A DNA stretch of 64,000 bases from Ligustrum vulgare (lineage: Eukaryota > Streptophyta > Magnoliopsida > Lamiales > Oleaceae): NCBI GenBank assembly GCA_963555705.1, contig OY743177.1, positions 57,494,096 to 57,558,095 of the forward strand, written 5' to 3'. Under the pieces are notes generated by a model. The model was not told the origin of the DNA and made no database searches. It saw nothing but the letters and a program-made list of their open reading frames with translations. Position numbers and translations under genes: made by a program. Of this stretch, positions 23,881 to 35,692 are shown piece by piece (the stretch's first letter is position 1; each line of letters opens with the position of its first letter).

Positions 23881-25471
23881 TGATAAGTACGGTTTTTGTA
23901 CTTATCTTGACTTTAAATTTAGACAATTACGAGTGTTTTAGGATATAATATTGCTAAATTATGTATTTATTTTGTTTGTTTTAGGAAAAACCCAAATTTG
24001 GACGCGTTTGGAGGCAAAGCGGATAAAAAGGGACTAAAACCATACAAAATGGACTCAATTGCATCAAATAAAAACTCTAGTGACCAATTTTCTTTCCTTA
24101 TTATTATAATGTGCATTTGTGGTCCTAAATCCATAAAAAAGGACTAGACCTAATTGATTTAGAATGGCTCGGCTGGGAATTATTATTTAAGTGGGAGTGT
24201 GTTGGTTTGGAAGAGGAGGAGAGTTATTGTAGGGTTAAAAGAGGAGCTGATCGGGGAGTAAAAAAAGAGGGGGGCTAGTCATATACATTGGAAGGAGGCT
24301 GGGAGTAATTGGAGGAGATACATATATACATTAAGAGAGGTCTCAGCTGGGTTAGTTTTTGGAATTGAGGAGAATTGCAATAGTGGGGAATTAAGGATCC
24401 GGCTGGTGCAATTGGGAAAGAGAAGGGCTGATTAGATACATATATATACATTACGAATTAGAGACTTCTTGGTGGTCGGCTGGTGGTGAGCAAACAGTAG
24501 ACAATTTTAGAGAGTGGCGGCTTGAAATATATTGGTGGAATTGAGGGCTGCATTGCTGGGAATTAATAAAAGAGAACACGGCCAGATTGAGGAGCTTTCG
24601 GCTGGGAGCACAAGAATTAACATTGAAGAAGGACTCGACTGATTTAGGAAAAATTGGAGGAAGCAGACTTGGTTTAAATTGAGCAAAATTCAAGTTCCTT
24701 TTGTGCAATCAATCGGGTGATGTTTTTTTCAATTCTTTGTGGTTAATTTACTTATGAAGATGTTAGGCTAATCTCTTTTGTGTATTGGATGAAGATGAAA
24801 CTTGTTATTAATTTATTGTGATTCGATAACTAGTAGTTTAATAATTTCTCGTGTTGTCGTGATTGATCTTGCATGCTTTATTATTATCATTTGATTGATT
24901 GGCCACCAATTAAATATATTGTTACTTGTTGTAGTCTTGGAAAAGTCACAATAAGTTGGAACATTGCATGATCAACACATGAACACTATATGTTAGGAAT
25001 AACACCGTGACATGTGCAATCTAATTGATAATTGTGTGATTTAATGCGTTCTAAACATTCGTATTCGGACTAGGAATAGATTCGTTTCATGTTTGTGATA
25101 GGTTTAATTTTTCTTGGAAAAGAAAATTAATTGTATGTGAATTATCGATTGTCAAAAAACGCATGAATGATTTAAACTACGAATTGTTGAATTGAGATAG
25201 GTGATAACAAGTGGAACCGGATTCCAATACATGCTCTCCATTCATATTTTACTCCCAAACATTTGTTTTTATTTAAGTTTTATTTATTGCAATTTTTTAG
25301 AATAGATAGACAAAAAAAATCATCTTTTTATTTTAATTGTTTTCATTAATTGAGTCGACGATAAACTAGTAATTAGGACTAAACATTATTCCTCGTGGGA
25401 ACGATACTCTCAACTCATCACAATTATTACTTGTCAACGATCCCGTGCACTTGCGGGAGTCGAACCGAACA
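23881..25471 (+). repeat. LTR 3 (3' LTR) of the Athila composite
   Basis: 1591 bp, TG...CA. Against LTR 2 it has substitutions at 24202, 24454, 24481, 24601, 25102 and about 25317, one fewer A near 24138, and one extra A near 23956. It is followed directly by the target duplication, with no primer site, as expected for the terminal 3' LTR. Confidence 0.93.
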
Positions 25472-25476
25472 GTAAC
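25472..25476. repeat. Right target-site duplication GTAAC
   Basis: Matches 5894-5898 exactly and closes the composite insertion. Confidence 0.9.
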
Positions 25477-26931
25477 GTTTTATAAGAAAGTGGATGAGAA
25501 AATTTCATAAATTGTGATATTAAGAGGCTAAATTGGCATAAAATGAAGTAATGAATAATGTTTGAACTTAATCGAGCTACATCTAATAAATGAGGAGTAA
25601 GTTGAAAATTTTAAGAAAGTTTAGTTTATTTACAGCTTTGCCACTGTGATGAATGTGACTTTGGAACCATTTTTGGCTAATAGGAAATGATCTTTAGCCA
25701 TTACATCTTATACAATCTCATAGAACATGTTGAGATCTAAGTATTGATATCAAGTTTAATCATATTTGAAGTCGGAAAGTGCTTCAAAATCAAGCTAAAG
25801 TTGCATATGAGAAATAGTTAGAATGCTGAAAATTTTGGAAAATATTTCTAAGCATAAAGTTGTGGTCGAATAGCCATGTTTGAGAGGATGGTACAAACAA
25901 CATGGTAATTCAATGTTTTTACATGTTATACTATCTTATAGTTCACAATGAGATGTTCGTGTTGGTATCAAATTCGACCACAATTGAGGTCGAAAAGTGT
26001 TTCAAATATCGAGTTGAAGTTGCATACTTGTGAAATGGTAAAAGTGCTGAAGAATTCAGGAAATTTCTTATGGGAGTCTAGTTGAGCAGCTATTTTTGAA
26101 GGAATGGTACGGGTTGTAGAGTGATTCGTTTTCATTGAATGTGTAGTCTTTGTGAAGCTTGAAGTATGAACTTTGTAACAGTATAATGAGTGACCTAAAC
26201 GGACCTCGTCTTGCCCTTCAAATATTGACCCAAAGGTGGCAACTTAGAAAGAAAAATTTGGAAATTTTTGTAATATAATAATGGAAAAGATGGACACTTG
26301 TCCAAATATTTATTTTAAGCTTAAAGGCTATTTGGAAAATCACTTATTTTGTTTAGAAACAATTATTTATCAAAAGTTATAGGATTTGGGCAATATCTGC
26401 TTCCCACCAATCCATCCTAGCCATTAACTTCCCAACTTGTGCCTGCATGGCCTCCATCAGTTTAAAATTCTTGTTGTCACCTAATGATGAAGATTATAAA
26501 GACTTTACCTTGTGAGACATGGTTAGTTTTCAAAAGACAAACAAAAATTTTCTCACGTGTTTATCTTCACTCATGTATCACACTAAATCCCCTTTCAAGA
26601 ACTCTAAGGAACAATCCAAGAATTTTAAATAATGGTAGGACAAAAGAATACACGAATAAGAACAAGAAAATTTGGAAATTGAGACAATTTTCGAAATATT
26701 TGGGGAAAATAATGAATTTTCAGAATTTCTTTTACACGAAAATTCGACTACGAGTGCAGCGAAACAAAAGGAATTGAATTCAGATAAGAATTGACTAAAA
26801 TAAACGAGTTTGAATTTTTTTGGGATTTTCAAATGGTTCAAAACTAAAGAAAACTATGAAGAACACGAAGAACATGAAAAAAAGAAAACCAAGAAATATC
26901 AAGAAATATCAAGAACTGAATTTAGATATAA
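25477..26931. other. AT-rich repeat-like DNA right of the composite
   Basis: Continuation of whatever was interrupted at 5898. No ORF has a recognisable domain. From about 26484 to 26930 it may be the leader of the reverse-oriented LTR element whose primer site is at 26932-26943, with 'AAGAAATATC' repeated at 26891-26910. Confidence 0.4.
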
Positions 26932-26943
26932 GCTCTGATACCA
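26932..26943 (-). promoter_or_regulatory. Reverse-oriented primer binding site, tRNA-Met type
   Basis: GCTCTGATACCA on the plus strand is TGGTATCAGAGC on the minus strand, complementary to the 3' end of initiator tRNA-Met. It lies 5 nt from the TGTAATC edge of a candidate LTR, which fits a minus-strand retroelement. Confidence 0.6.
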
Positions 26944-26948
26944 CCTGA

Positions 26949-27720
26949 TGTAATCTCACTAGGGAAACGCGACAAATAATTTGGAATAAACAAGAAAATA
27001 ATAGAAAATATTTAAATTCAGCAAAACACAAGAAACATGAAATAAAGACAATGATTAAAATATAGAATATGAAGATAGAACCTTGATCCAACGATCACGA
27101 CGCGATGAATCGACAATGCGGAATGATGAACCAAAGTTGTTGAAAGCTACAAGTGTTGTCAATTTTCTTAATAAGTCCTGGTTGGAACACCACAAATATT
27201 CAAGAGTTTTTGATAAGTTCAATTGGTTATTTTTTAAGAACAAGAAAGGGAAATTCACCTTTCAAAGAGAAAACTCTCAATTCAATCAATAATAATCAAA
27301 GTTCCCTATTCAATAATGAAAATAAAACATGATATAAGTCAAAACACGCCTGAAGCTAACCCTAGCCACTAACGGGTCCAAAACAGAATTCAGGAAATAA
27401 TTAAACCGAAAAATAATTAAAAAAATGCGTAAAACCCTAACAATTCAACCCCGCGACCACGTGGTTAAACCCCGAGCGATCCTGTGGTTGACCTTAAAAC
27501 TCTTGGGTCACTTTTTGATGCCTTCGCACGATCGTGCACCCTTTCCCGCACCCGATCGAGTGTTTGTCCCAACGGCCTTCCTCTTCGACTCCTTGAAGTG
27601 ACTTGATCCGATTTTATTCTTGGTTCAGGCCAAACATGAAACTTTCTCGTTTTTCTGTGTAGATCATTATTGCTTCACCCGTTGCTTGATTTCTCCTTCG
27701 ATCTCCTACCTCAGATCACA
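26949..27720 (-). repeat. Candidate reverse-oriented LTR (772 bp)
   Basis: On the minus strand the segment starts TGTGATC and ends GATTACA, a near-perfect inverted TG...CA pair, and the tRNA-Met-type primer site follows. It contains a GC-rich patch (27430-27560) with CGATCGTGC and CGATCGAG motifs. I found neither its second LTR nor a target duplication, so it may be a truncated element. Confidence 0.45.
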
Positions 27721-30700
27721 TCAAAGTGAGTAAGATTTGATTATGTATTGTGGATGTTAGTTTCTCATATGGTGGTGAATTCCTCTATAGTTTATATTAC
27801 TTTTTTGGTTTTATTGATGAATATTGATTGGATGATTGTTATGCCAAGATTAATGCTAGAATTGCAAATTCTTTCCAAGTGTTTGATTAAATGTGTGAAT
27901 GAAGTATGTCTTAGCCAGTTCTTATGGGATTCCATCTTCAAGTTGAATGTTTGATATAAAGGATGTGAAGATGTAAAGATGAGAATTAGAATGAAGTTTC
28001 AAGTTGTTGATTTTATCTGAAAGATCATGGAGTTTCTGTTTTTATGTCAAGTATATTAGCATGTTAGACCTTATTAAGTTAGTATGTTGGTGTAAGAAAG
28101 AAATTGAAGTTTTGGACAATTAGTGATTAATCTTCATGATTTAACCATGCTTATAAGTGAAAATTCTAGATTTGATTTGCATGCGTTCTTGGTATTTCAA
28201 GTTAGTTCTTACATACTTTGTTGATTAACTTTCAAGAATTGATGAATTCTTTTACCTATAAGTCGAGAACTTTTGTGAATTGAGGTAATATTAAAGAGAT
28301 AGAAATCAACCAACATGGTTAGTTGTGGTTTATGATTTAAATGACATGAAATGGACATGTTATGTTGAAGTAAGAATCTGATTTTGATCTAATGTTATGG
28401 TTTATGAAATAATTAAGTTTTGGGATATTAGATTTTTATATGTTATGGTTTAAACATGCTTTTGAAGTTGCATGTAAGAAAATGCAGATTTGGAGATGAT
28501 TATTGTTGAAGTAAAAATCTGATTTTGAAGTCTTGGACATATGATATTGATACTTTATGGTCTAAATGCACTTTTGAGGTTGTATGTATATGAAATTCCG
28601 ATTTGGAGATGATTATTCATGAGGTAAGAATCTAAATTTATCAAAGCATTATAAGATGAAGTTTGTTGAAGTTTGAGGAATGAATTATTACTTGATGTTA
28701 TATCTAAAGATTGTAAGTTCATGTGCTATATGTTAGAAACAATCCGTATGATTTAAAGTGTTCAAATATGCATCGATATGGATTAAAAATTTGATAGGAT
28801 TGATTGTGACCTTGAAGAGGTTTAGAATTGGATTTTTGGAGACTTCATAATATCAAACTTATGGCCGCACTTGGGTTATAGGTTTAGATTGTATTTTATG
28901 TTATTACACATGATGAAAAGTGTAATAAGACGTGAGATAAGTGATGTAAAAATCTGCTTGAGTTATTTTCTTGTTTATGTTATCTTCAAAATGTTAGAAT
29001 CAAGATTTTTATGAAGTGACGGATAAAATTCAGCTTTTGGAATGTAACTCAAATGGTTGGATTCAATGTATTAAACATAGAAAACTTTATTCTACAGTAA
29101 GAGACTTTGTTCTTGATCCTTTATGTGTTAAGATAAGGATAAGATAATATGTTTCAATATGTGAATGAATGATGTTATGTAAAATCTTTCACATGATATT
29201 TGATGATTAACATTTCGTCCCATCATCACGAGCATGAATGATCATTCACATAAAAGAGCAAAATATGTTATTTCAAATGTGAGGAAATGATTATGTTCAA
29301 GATCTTTCAAGTAATGATAAATTGATAAATGATGTTTAATGTCGCATCTTTTCATTTTAAAATTCACGGTCATTAAACATTAATGAGTAAAGAATGTTTA
29401 AAAGGTTTAGATCATGAAAATGTAATATGTCTCTATTTAGGTTGTACACCTAGGGAATAGTCCCTAAATGAATGGAGGTCACAAACTCAAGGTGTTCATT
29501 TAAAGCAGGCAACATGTCTTTTAGTCTTGGTTACCACTTAGGGTGTATGGGCGCCTGCTTGACGTGGACCTGAGTCAGAAGCATTGGTGTTTGTCAGGGG
29601 CTTAAGTCCCTTTCGAGATTGATGTCTCACGGCCATGGGGACAAACCCCTATCGAGCTTCATGGCTCATGAGCTTCGGCTCAAAATGAATGGAAATACGG
29701 GTTAACTTGGGAGTGCAAGCACTCTTGTGACCTTGTGTGTATAAAGCACAATGAATGGCAAGCGGTGTACAACCCTAATATGGGAAGGGTCCAAAAAATA
29801 TAAAAGATGAAAAAAATATGAAAAGTGAAAAATGTTTTCACTCATCAATACCACTTCATGCATTGCATTCATGCTATAAATATTATTTTGATTATTTGAA
29901 TGTGATTATATGGCATTAAGTATTGTGAATGCAATGTAGGTTGATTATAAAGTAATAGCCTCTAAGTGATTATGACTTACATGGTCGTAAATGAAACTAA
30001 GAATTGTGAATAGGATATGAAATGATTATTAAATCATAGATGTTAAGTGAATATGATCCTATTTACTTACATGGGATATGAAGATCAAAGTCGGAACGTA
30101 AAGTGTATGGTGTCTTATGGAATAACTGTATTGATTGGTTATATGTTTTAAAATACTGTTCTTGAGGTTGTTCCTTTATAAGTTGAGAAATCTTTAGTTA
30201 AAAGAGTTTATGATAGAGATCTTAGGAGATATCGAGACTAATTGATGAGGTATAAATTACAAGATATTTAAAAGATAAAGCATGTTAAATATTGACAAGA
30301 GAATGATAGGATGACACACGTATTAATGATTTTCACACACTTTATGTTGAAACTAATCTCTTATTACATGTATCAAGTTTTATACATTGGACTTTGTAGT
30401 TCATAGTTGTTTCATATCTCTTTTTATGGGCAATGAAGTATTTATTTCATGGATGTGTGGATTCCTTATGGAGAATGTCGATCGAGAATGAAGAATACTA
30501 ATTAGTAACCAAAAGTGAACAATGATTAAGCTTCTCTATAGTTTGAACTAATTTTGGAATGTAAATATTATTCTCTTTACATTTAAAAATAAATTATTAG
30601 TCTGGGCTCAATTTTGAAATGTAAAGTAAATCTTTATGAAAAGAAACAAGTCTTGTATTTCAAAGTTTCGCTTGAAGTTATTTTTGTAAGTTTTGAAATG

Positions 30701-31080
30701 CTATTGATGACTCAATTGTTATTAAAATGTTAAAGTCAAAGTGAGGATGATGATCCTAAATGTTTAATATGGTAAACTCACTGTTTAGAACAATTAAAAT
30801 AGTTCTAAACAAGTTTATAAAAAGGTTTGGATAAATGTATTAAATCTTCCATGTTTCTAAAAATATGCTACTAGTAGCCACCTGCAGCTATATTTTCAGT
30901 TCAAAGGGAGGCTAATAGAAGCCATCAGCAGATTCCTGGAAAAAAAAAATTAGCTTGAATTTTGCAGTTGTCACAATACTCTACTGTCCTATGAAATGAG
31001 CCAAAATATCTCTAGTTATATTTCTTTCAAGTTCTTTACCATAGAGTTATAGTTTTAATTTTGTAGTTGATGTATTTAGA
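27721..31080. other. AT-rich repeat DNA with internal degenerate duplications
   Basis: No convincing gene. About 28431-28520 and 28549-28635 are diverged tandem copies sharing 'TTATGGT.TAAA', 'CTTTTGA.GTTG.ATGTA' and 'GATTTGGAGATGATTATT'. About 29450-29760 is a less AT-rich block with 'GGGCTTAAGTCCC', 'CATGGGGACAAACCCC' and 'GAGCTTCGGCTC' strings that could form small hairpins. The region resembles long non-coding LTR sequence but I cannot set ends. Confidence 0.4.
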
Positions 31081-31638
31081 AGTTACGTAATCGAAAATTT
31101 TCCAGCTCCCACACTTTTTCAACTGGATGTTTTTCGTAGAAATGTTAATGTTCGATTGTTAATTCCTTTAGAAATGTGGTTTGATGTCAAGGAATTTCAA
31201 TTGAGTGACCATATTAGAGAAACTGATGGTTCTTGTGTGAAGTCTAAAGTTAAGCTGACGTGTTCTTTTGGAGAAAAAAATTCATTATACTAGTTGAAAA
31301 TTCGTATGTGTATTAAAGATAGTGATATTGAATTTCCTGATGAGGTGATGATTTTCTTTCGTAAGAAAGGTAAGCTTGATGAATTACCAAATAGTGGTAT
31401 TTCTTCATGTGATGAAGAATTCGAAGCATTTTTGGATGTATTGTTAAATCCTTTATCTTCTGCTTTAGTTCTTAAAAACGATGCTAATGAAGTAAAATGT
31501 TTGGTAGGTCTTGATATTTTTTAGATTAACATATTTTATACTTTCCTCTACATCATTTGTTCTAGGGTTAAAGAAGAGCTTATTGATGAGTACATAGGGA
31601 CACTGCCTATTGTGAAACTCAATTATTCTAGTGCACTT
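31081..31638 (+). pseudogene. Unrecognised coding-like fragment with exon/intron-like boundaries
   Basis: One frame reads from about 31081 (SYVIENFPAPTLFQLD...) to 31524 with a single in-frame TAG at 31291. The 76-codon part after the stop is acidic and hydrophobic like a real protein (CIKDSDIEFPDEVMIFFRKK). About 31504 a GTAGG could be a splice donor and TTGTTCTAG (about 31556-31564) an acceptor. The next possible exon, VKEELIDEYIGTLPIVKLNY, ends at a GT near 31646. I do not recognise the family. It may be a relic of a host gene or of a transposon-captured gene. It sits at the 3' limit of the old reverse-oriented Athila relic. Confidence 0.35.
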
Positions 31639-31639
31639 T

Positions 31640-33060
31640 ATAGGTGATCTCCTGACCCCTTAGTGGTCAGTTTTTTTTTGCTTTTCCTCTTGTGAGATGC
31701 TCTTCGCTCCATACTAGTTATTTTCTCTCTGACCCAAATTATAATTTCGAAGGTTGTTTCCTAAATCACTAACTATTTTTCTTGCTCGAATTTAGGTGAG
31801 TTTAACTAATGATAGTCATACCTAAGCTTGCGTTGATTCTCCTTTATTTGAGTACCCTGACCTTTAAATATCTACTAGGCAATTCAAACTCAGTAGCAAT
31901 CTTAATATCTTTTATGCAACCTATCAACTAAGCACTATTTTTATGCAATACCTCTCTTCATTAAGTCCTTTTAGATGACTCATATAGCGAGCTTTAGGCC
32001 GATGGCTCCCAAGTTAGATGACTTTAGGGCACCGGGTATATAAATACTCATACGGGCTTAGTAACTAGATTAAAAAGACTGCAAAGAGAGGTAAAAGATG
32101 AATGTATGTTCCTACTTTATGCAATAATTTACTAATGGAGATTAGACTACCAGTATTTAGTCATTACCTAGTTTTTACCTATAAATCAATATCACTTCAC
32201 ACATGGTTTTTTGCAGACATAGGATCAACACATTCCCAAACAGTCACTACTACAAGTTCCACACCCCAAACTATCTATGTAATTAGTCTAGTGATTGAAT
32301 AGTATGTTTTTTCATATGGATGCATATCATTAGTTCCATACTAGCAACCTATTTTTCTATTCATGTACCACCTATATGCACAAAAATCAAGTTGAAAAGT
32401 TGACCATGCTCGATACATAATCTGGCATGAATCAAATTACTACATGCATAACATTCATGTTCACATTTCATGAATTAAATAGTTCAATTTAATGTGTCGG
32501 CAATGTTATTCAACATAAACTAAATAAACAAGCAAGTTTTTTTCTTTTGAAAATGGGATAAATAAAGCAAACATGCATACAAAAGTAGGAAAAACTCAAT
32601 GAACATATCCATCACAAATTTATAACAGAGATTTCCCTCAATACCTAAAAGTATAAGAAGCACAATATAATAAATAAGGGAAAATAAAGGAAATAAGTAC
32701 TCCCCTGTTATAAATCTTCAGGTTGTAGGTAAATTTGTATGAAAGTGCGAGATTACTTGCTCTATCTTTTTCCTTGTCCTATGTTCAAGTACTGTATTCC
32801 TCCAAAAAAATAGTGATTAAAAATGATATAGAAAAAAATTATAATCATCTCGAACACAACCTAATGGGAAATATGAGGATAAAGACACCCCATACTAATA
32901 AAAGCAATAAAAATTAAAATCCTGTATTATAGAAAGCAAAATAAAAAACAATAAAATTTTATTAAACAAATAAAAGAGAAAGAATATTGGGTTGCCTCCC
33001 AATAAGTTCTTGTTTATAGTCATTAAATTAACTTTGACTATTCATAGTGGTCTAAAAAGA
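31640..33060 (-). repeat. Old Athila-like relic: post-integrase non-coding region (reverse)
   Basis: On the minus strand, 33060 to about 32985 matches the Athila sequence after integrase (AATGACTATAAACAAG.GCTTGTTAGGAGGCAACCCAA in the intact copy). About 31978-32075 carries a diverged single copy of the 95-bp module, including GGTGCCCTAAA, CTTGGGAGCCA and CCTAAAGCTCGCTA. No 3' LTR was found beyond it, so this end is truncated or deleted. Confidence 0.65.
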
Positions 33061-33269
33061 GAGTTTTTAGCCTTGCACTTGCTGCATATGCAGACATTCT
33101 CTTGTTTATCTTTCAGCCTTTAGATTATCAGGTTTCCATTATTGTCCTTTCCAACCGGTCCATCATCTCTTGTTTTTGTGCCTTCTCCAATCCTCATCTT
33201 GTTTTGGTTAGTCTTTTTTACATTCCTCAATGTAAAGTTGTTGACTGTATGAAGTACTCATAGTGAAGC

Positions 33270-35692
33270 ATTATTGTTTTTCCTCCACCCTCAAGATTAT
33301 CTCACCTTTTTCAAAAATCCTTTAAAGCTCGTCCAGTTGTTAGGAATAGTCTTCCCAAGATTACTGCTAGGTTCTAGTCTTCTTTATATTGAGGATAATG
33401 AAATCAACTGGGAAAATAAGATCTTCTACTTTTATAAGCATATCTTCAACCACTCCATAAGGTACTTGAGCATTCTATAAGCAAGCTATAAGATTATCAA
33501 GGTTGTTTTTGGATCTTCAAATCCTAATTTCCTTTAAATAGACAATGGTATCAAATTAATATTTGCACCAACATCAATTATAGGATTTATATTATGTGAC
33601 TTTCTGATAGAACAAGGTAGAGTGATACTCACTGGATCTTTAAGTTTAGGAGGGAGCTTATATTTTAGGATTGCACTACATTGTTCTGTTAACGCTACTG
33701 TCTCCTCTTGTGGCAGCTTCATGTTCTTTGTCAACATCTCATTTAGAAATTTAACATAATTTTACATTTGCATAGTGGCATAAATGTTTGAGATGTTGAT
33801 GTTAAGGTTTTTGAGGACATCCAAGATCTTCTTGAATTATTTTTCCAAGTTATTTTTCTACAACTTTTGAGGGAATAGAACTGGGGGTATGTGTTTATTG
33901 ATAGAAACGATTACTCTACCTTGTGGATTGTCCGCTTTTTCTTCTTGATTTACCTTTCTTGATTCTTCAGTCTGAACCATTGGTTCCTCGCCCATGGTAG
34001 TTACCTAATTTTCATCATTTCCTTTCTTCTTTAAATTGATCTCTGGCAACTGAACTCCGCTTCTTGTAGTAATAGCATGAAGCTATTCATCTTTTAGTTT
34101 CCTTTGAAATCTTTGAGGGAATGGAATATGCAACATTTATTTTTGAACAGGGGTACATATGTAATTGATTGTGTGCTAATACCTATTTAGGTGGTTCTTT
34201 TCTTGTTGCTTGGTAGGGTACCATATGTTATGTTGGCCAATGCAGCGGCTATCTGCCCCATTTGAGTTTCCCAATTTTTGAATAAAGCTTGTCGATTTTG
34301 GAATGCTATTTCACTCTTTGTGATGTTTTGCATCATTAGATCATCTAAGCTGACTTCTTCTCTTATTGTTGTTGAAACCCTGGCGGATTGAGCTGAATTT
34401 GATTTTCCTGACCCTGATTAGTGGTCCATGAAAAGTTTAGATGATTATTCCAACCCGGACTGTATGTGTTAAAGTAGGGATTGTTATGTTGTTTTTGGAA
34501 ATTCCACGCATAACTGACCTCTTCAGTCTGATAATAATGCGTGGGTACTAAAGGACAACTTACAGTTGTATGACTTGCCTCACAACCCCACAAGCTTGTG
34601 CTTGACGGTGAATCATTCTATCATTCTGAGTTATTATGTCTAATCCCTTTGTTAGCACTTCTATTTGAGATGCCATGCAGTGATTGCAACATCAATATTA
34701 TGAGCACCCGCTACTTTCCTAGGAATTTCCCTTTCAGTTGGCCAAATAAATCGCTTTTCTGCAATTCTCTCACAAAGCTTGTGCATTTTCTAGTATTCAA
34801 GATGCATGCTTGAATAGAATATGTAGACCTAAGCATCTTTTAGAATGTCCAGATTTGGACATTTTCTAAAGTATTCCTTGAACCTTGCCCATGCTTTTGG
34901 ATAACTTTTGAGATCTCTCTGCTTGAAATTTTGGAATTTATTCCTGATTTGAAGAACTCGAGATGGTGGAAAAAATTTCATGATAAAATTTTTCACCATA
35001 TCATTCTACGAAATAATACTCCCAGGAGATAGTAAACGTAGTCATTCTCTTGTGCTATCTTTTAAAGTATGAGGAAATAGACACATTCAAAAGGCATTTG
35101 CTGACATACCTTCATGACTAATTACTTTGCATAGCATCAAGAAGGCTTGTATGTGTTCATGTGAATTTTTTGTTAGCTTCCTGAAGAACTTGATGTCTTG
35201 ATGGTTTTGGAACAAATTTATGACATCAGGTCGAATGTGGTAGTTCACCTGTTCGAAAGGTCGATAAACAATTTTTTTTACTGGGACGGGAGCGAGGTTC
35301 ACATAATCCCCAACTACAACTTGGGCATCATTGACAACACTTCTTGGTTGAATTGGTACTTGCTGCCCAGGTGGAGCTAGTGGTAATTGATTTTGAGGCC
35401 GATTCTAATTATCTGTCATGTCTCTCATTTCTTGTTGTTCTTTTCTATGCTGTCTGAAGGTTCTTTCCATTTCATAATTTGTTGGAAAAAAATCTGATTT
35501 CATTAGAGTCTTTGCTTTAACATTGCGTGCCTGAAAGGAGCAAATCACAAAGGATTTGTAATATAAAATAAAAAAGAAATAAAAATTAAAAGAAAAATTG
35601 AGTAAAAATGAACTAATAATAACTAAAGTAAACGTGTTAATCCCTGATGAGGACGCTAAAAACTTATTAGGATAAATCCTGCAAGTGTACAA
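33270..35692 (-). pseudogene. Old Athila-like gag-protease remnant (reverse), RT to integrase deleted
   Basis: Pieces of gag-protease in several frames run from high to low coordinate: ERTFRQHRKEQQEMRD (about 35470-35405), VINLFQNHQDIKFF and ISHEGMSA (about 35240-35090), the Cys/His region with NNPYFNTYSPGWNNHLNFSW (about 34590-34363), LPPKLKDP and IDVGANINLIPLSI (about 33670-33534, protease box with Asp-Val-Gly-Ala), and a continuation similar to GIVEDILVKVD...LGRPFL (about 33470-33290). The homology then jumps near 33070 to sequence after integrase. Reverse transcriptase, RNase H and integrase are therefore missing, about 3.3 kb compared with the intact copies. Confidence 0.8.

Larger units (their letters stand above)
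5899..25471 (+). mobile_element. Athila-like Ty3/gypsy composite: LTR-internal-LTR-internal-LTR
   Basis: Three LTRs of 1591 bp each (5899, 14886, 23881) alternate with two nearly identical 7.4-kb internal regions. Only the outermost LTRs are flanked by the target duplication GTAAC, so the whole 19.6 kb derives from one insertion. The tRNA-Asp-type primer site, the gag-PR-RT-RNaseH-IN order and the protein sequences place it in the Athila-like group of non-chromoviral Ty3/gypsy elements; no envelope-like ORF is seen between integrase and the 3' LTR. Both internal copies share the same premature stops and a frameshift, so neither encodes a full polyprotein. The structure fits unequal recombination between the 5' and 3' LTRs of a once single element. 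Confidence 0.93.
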
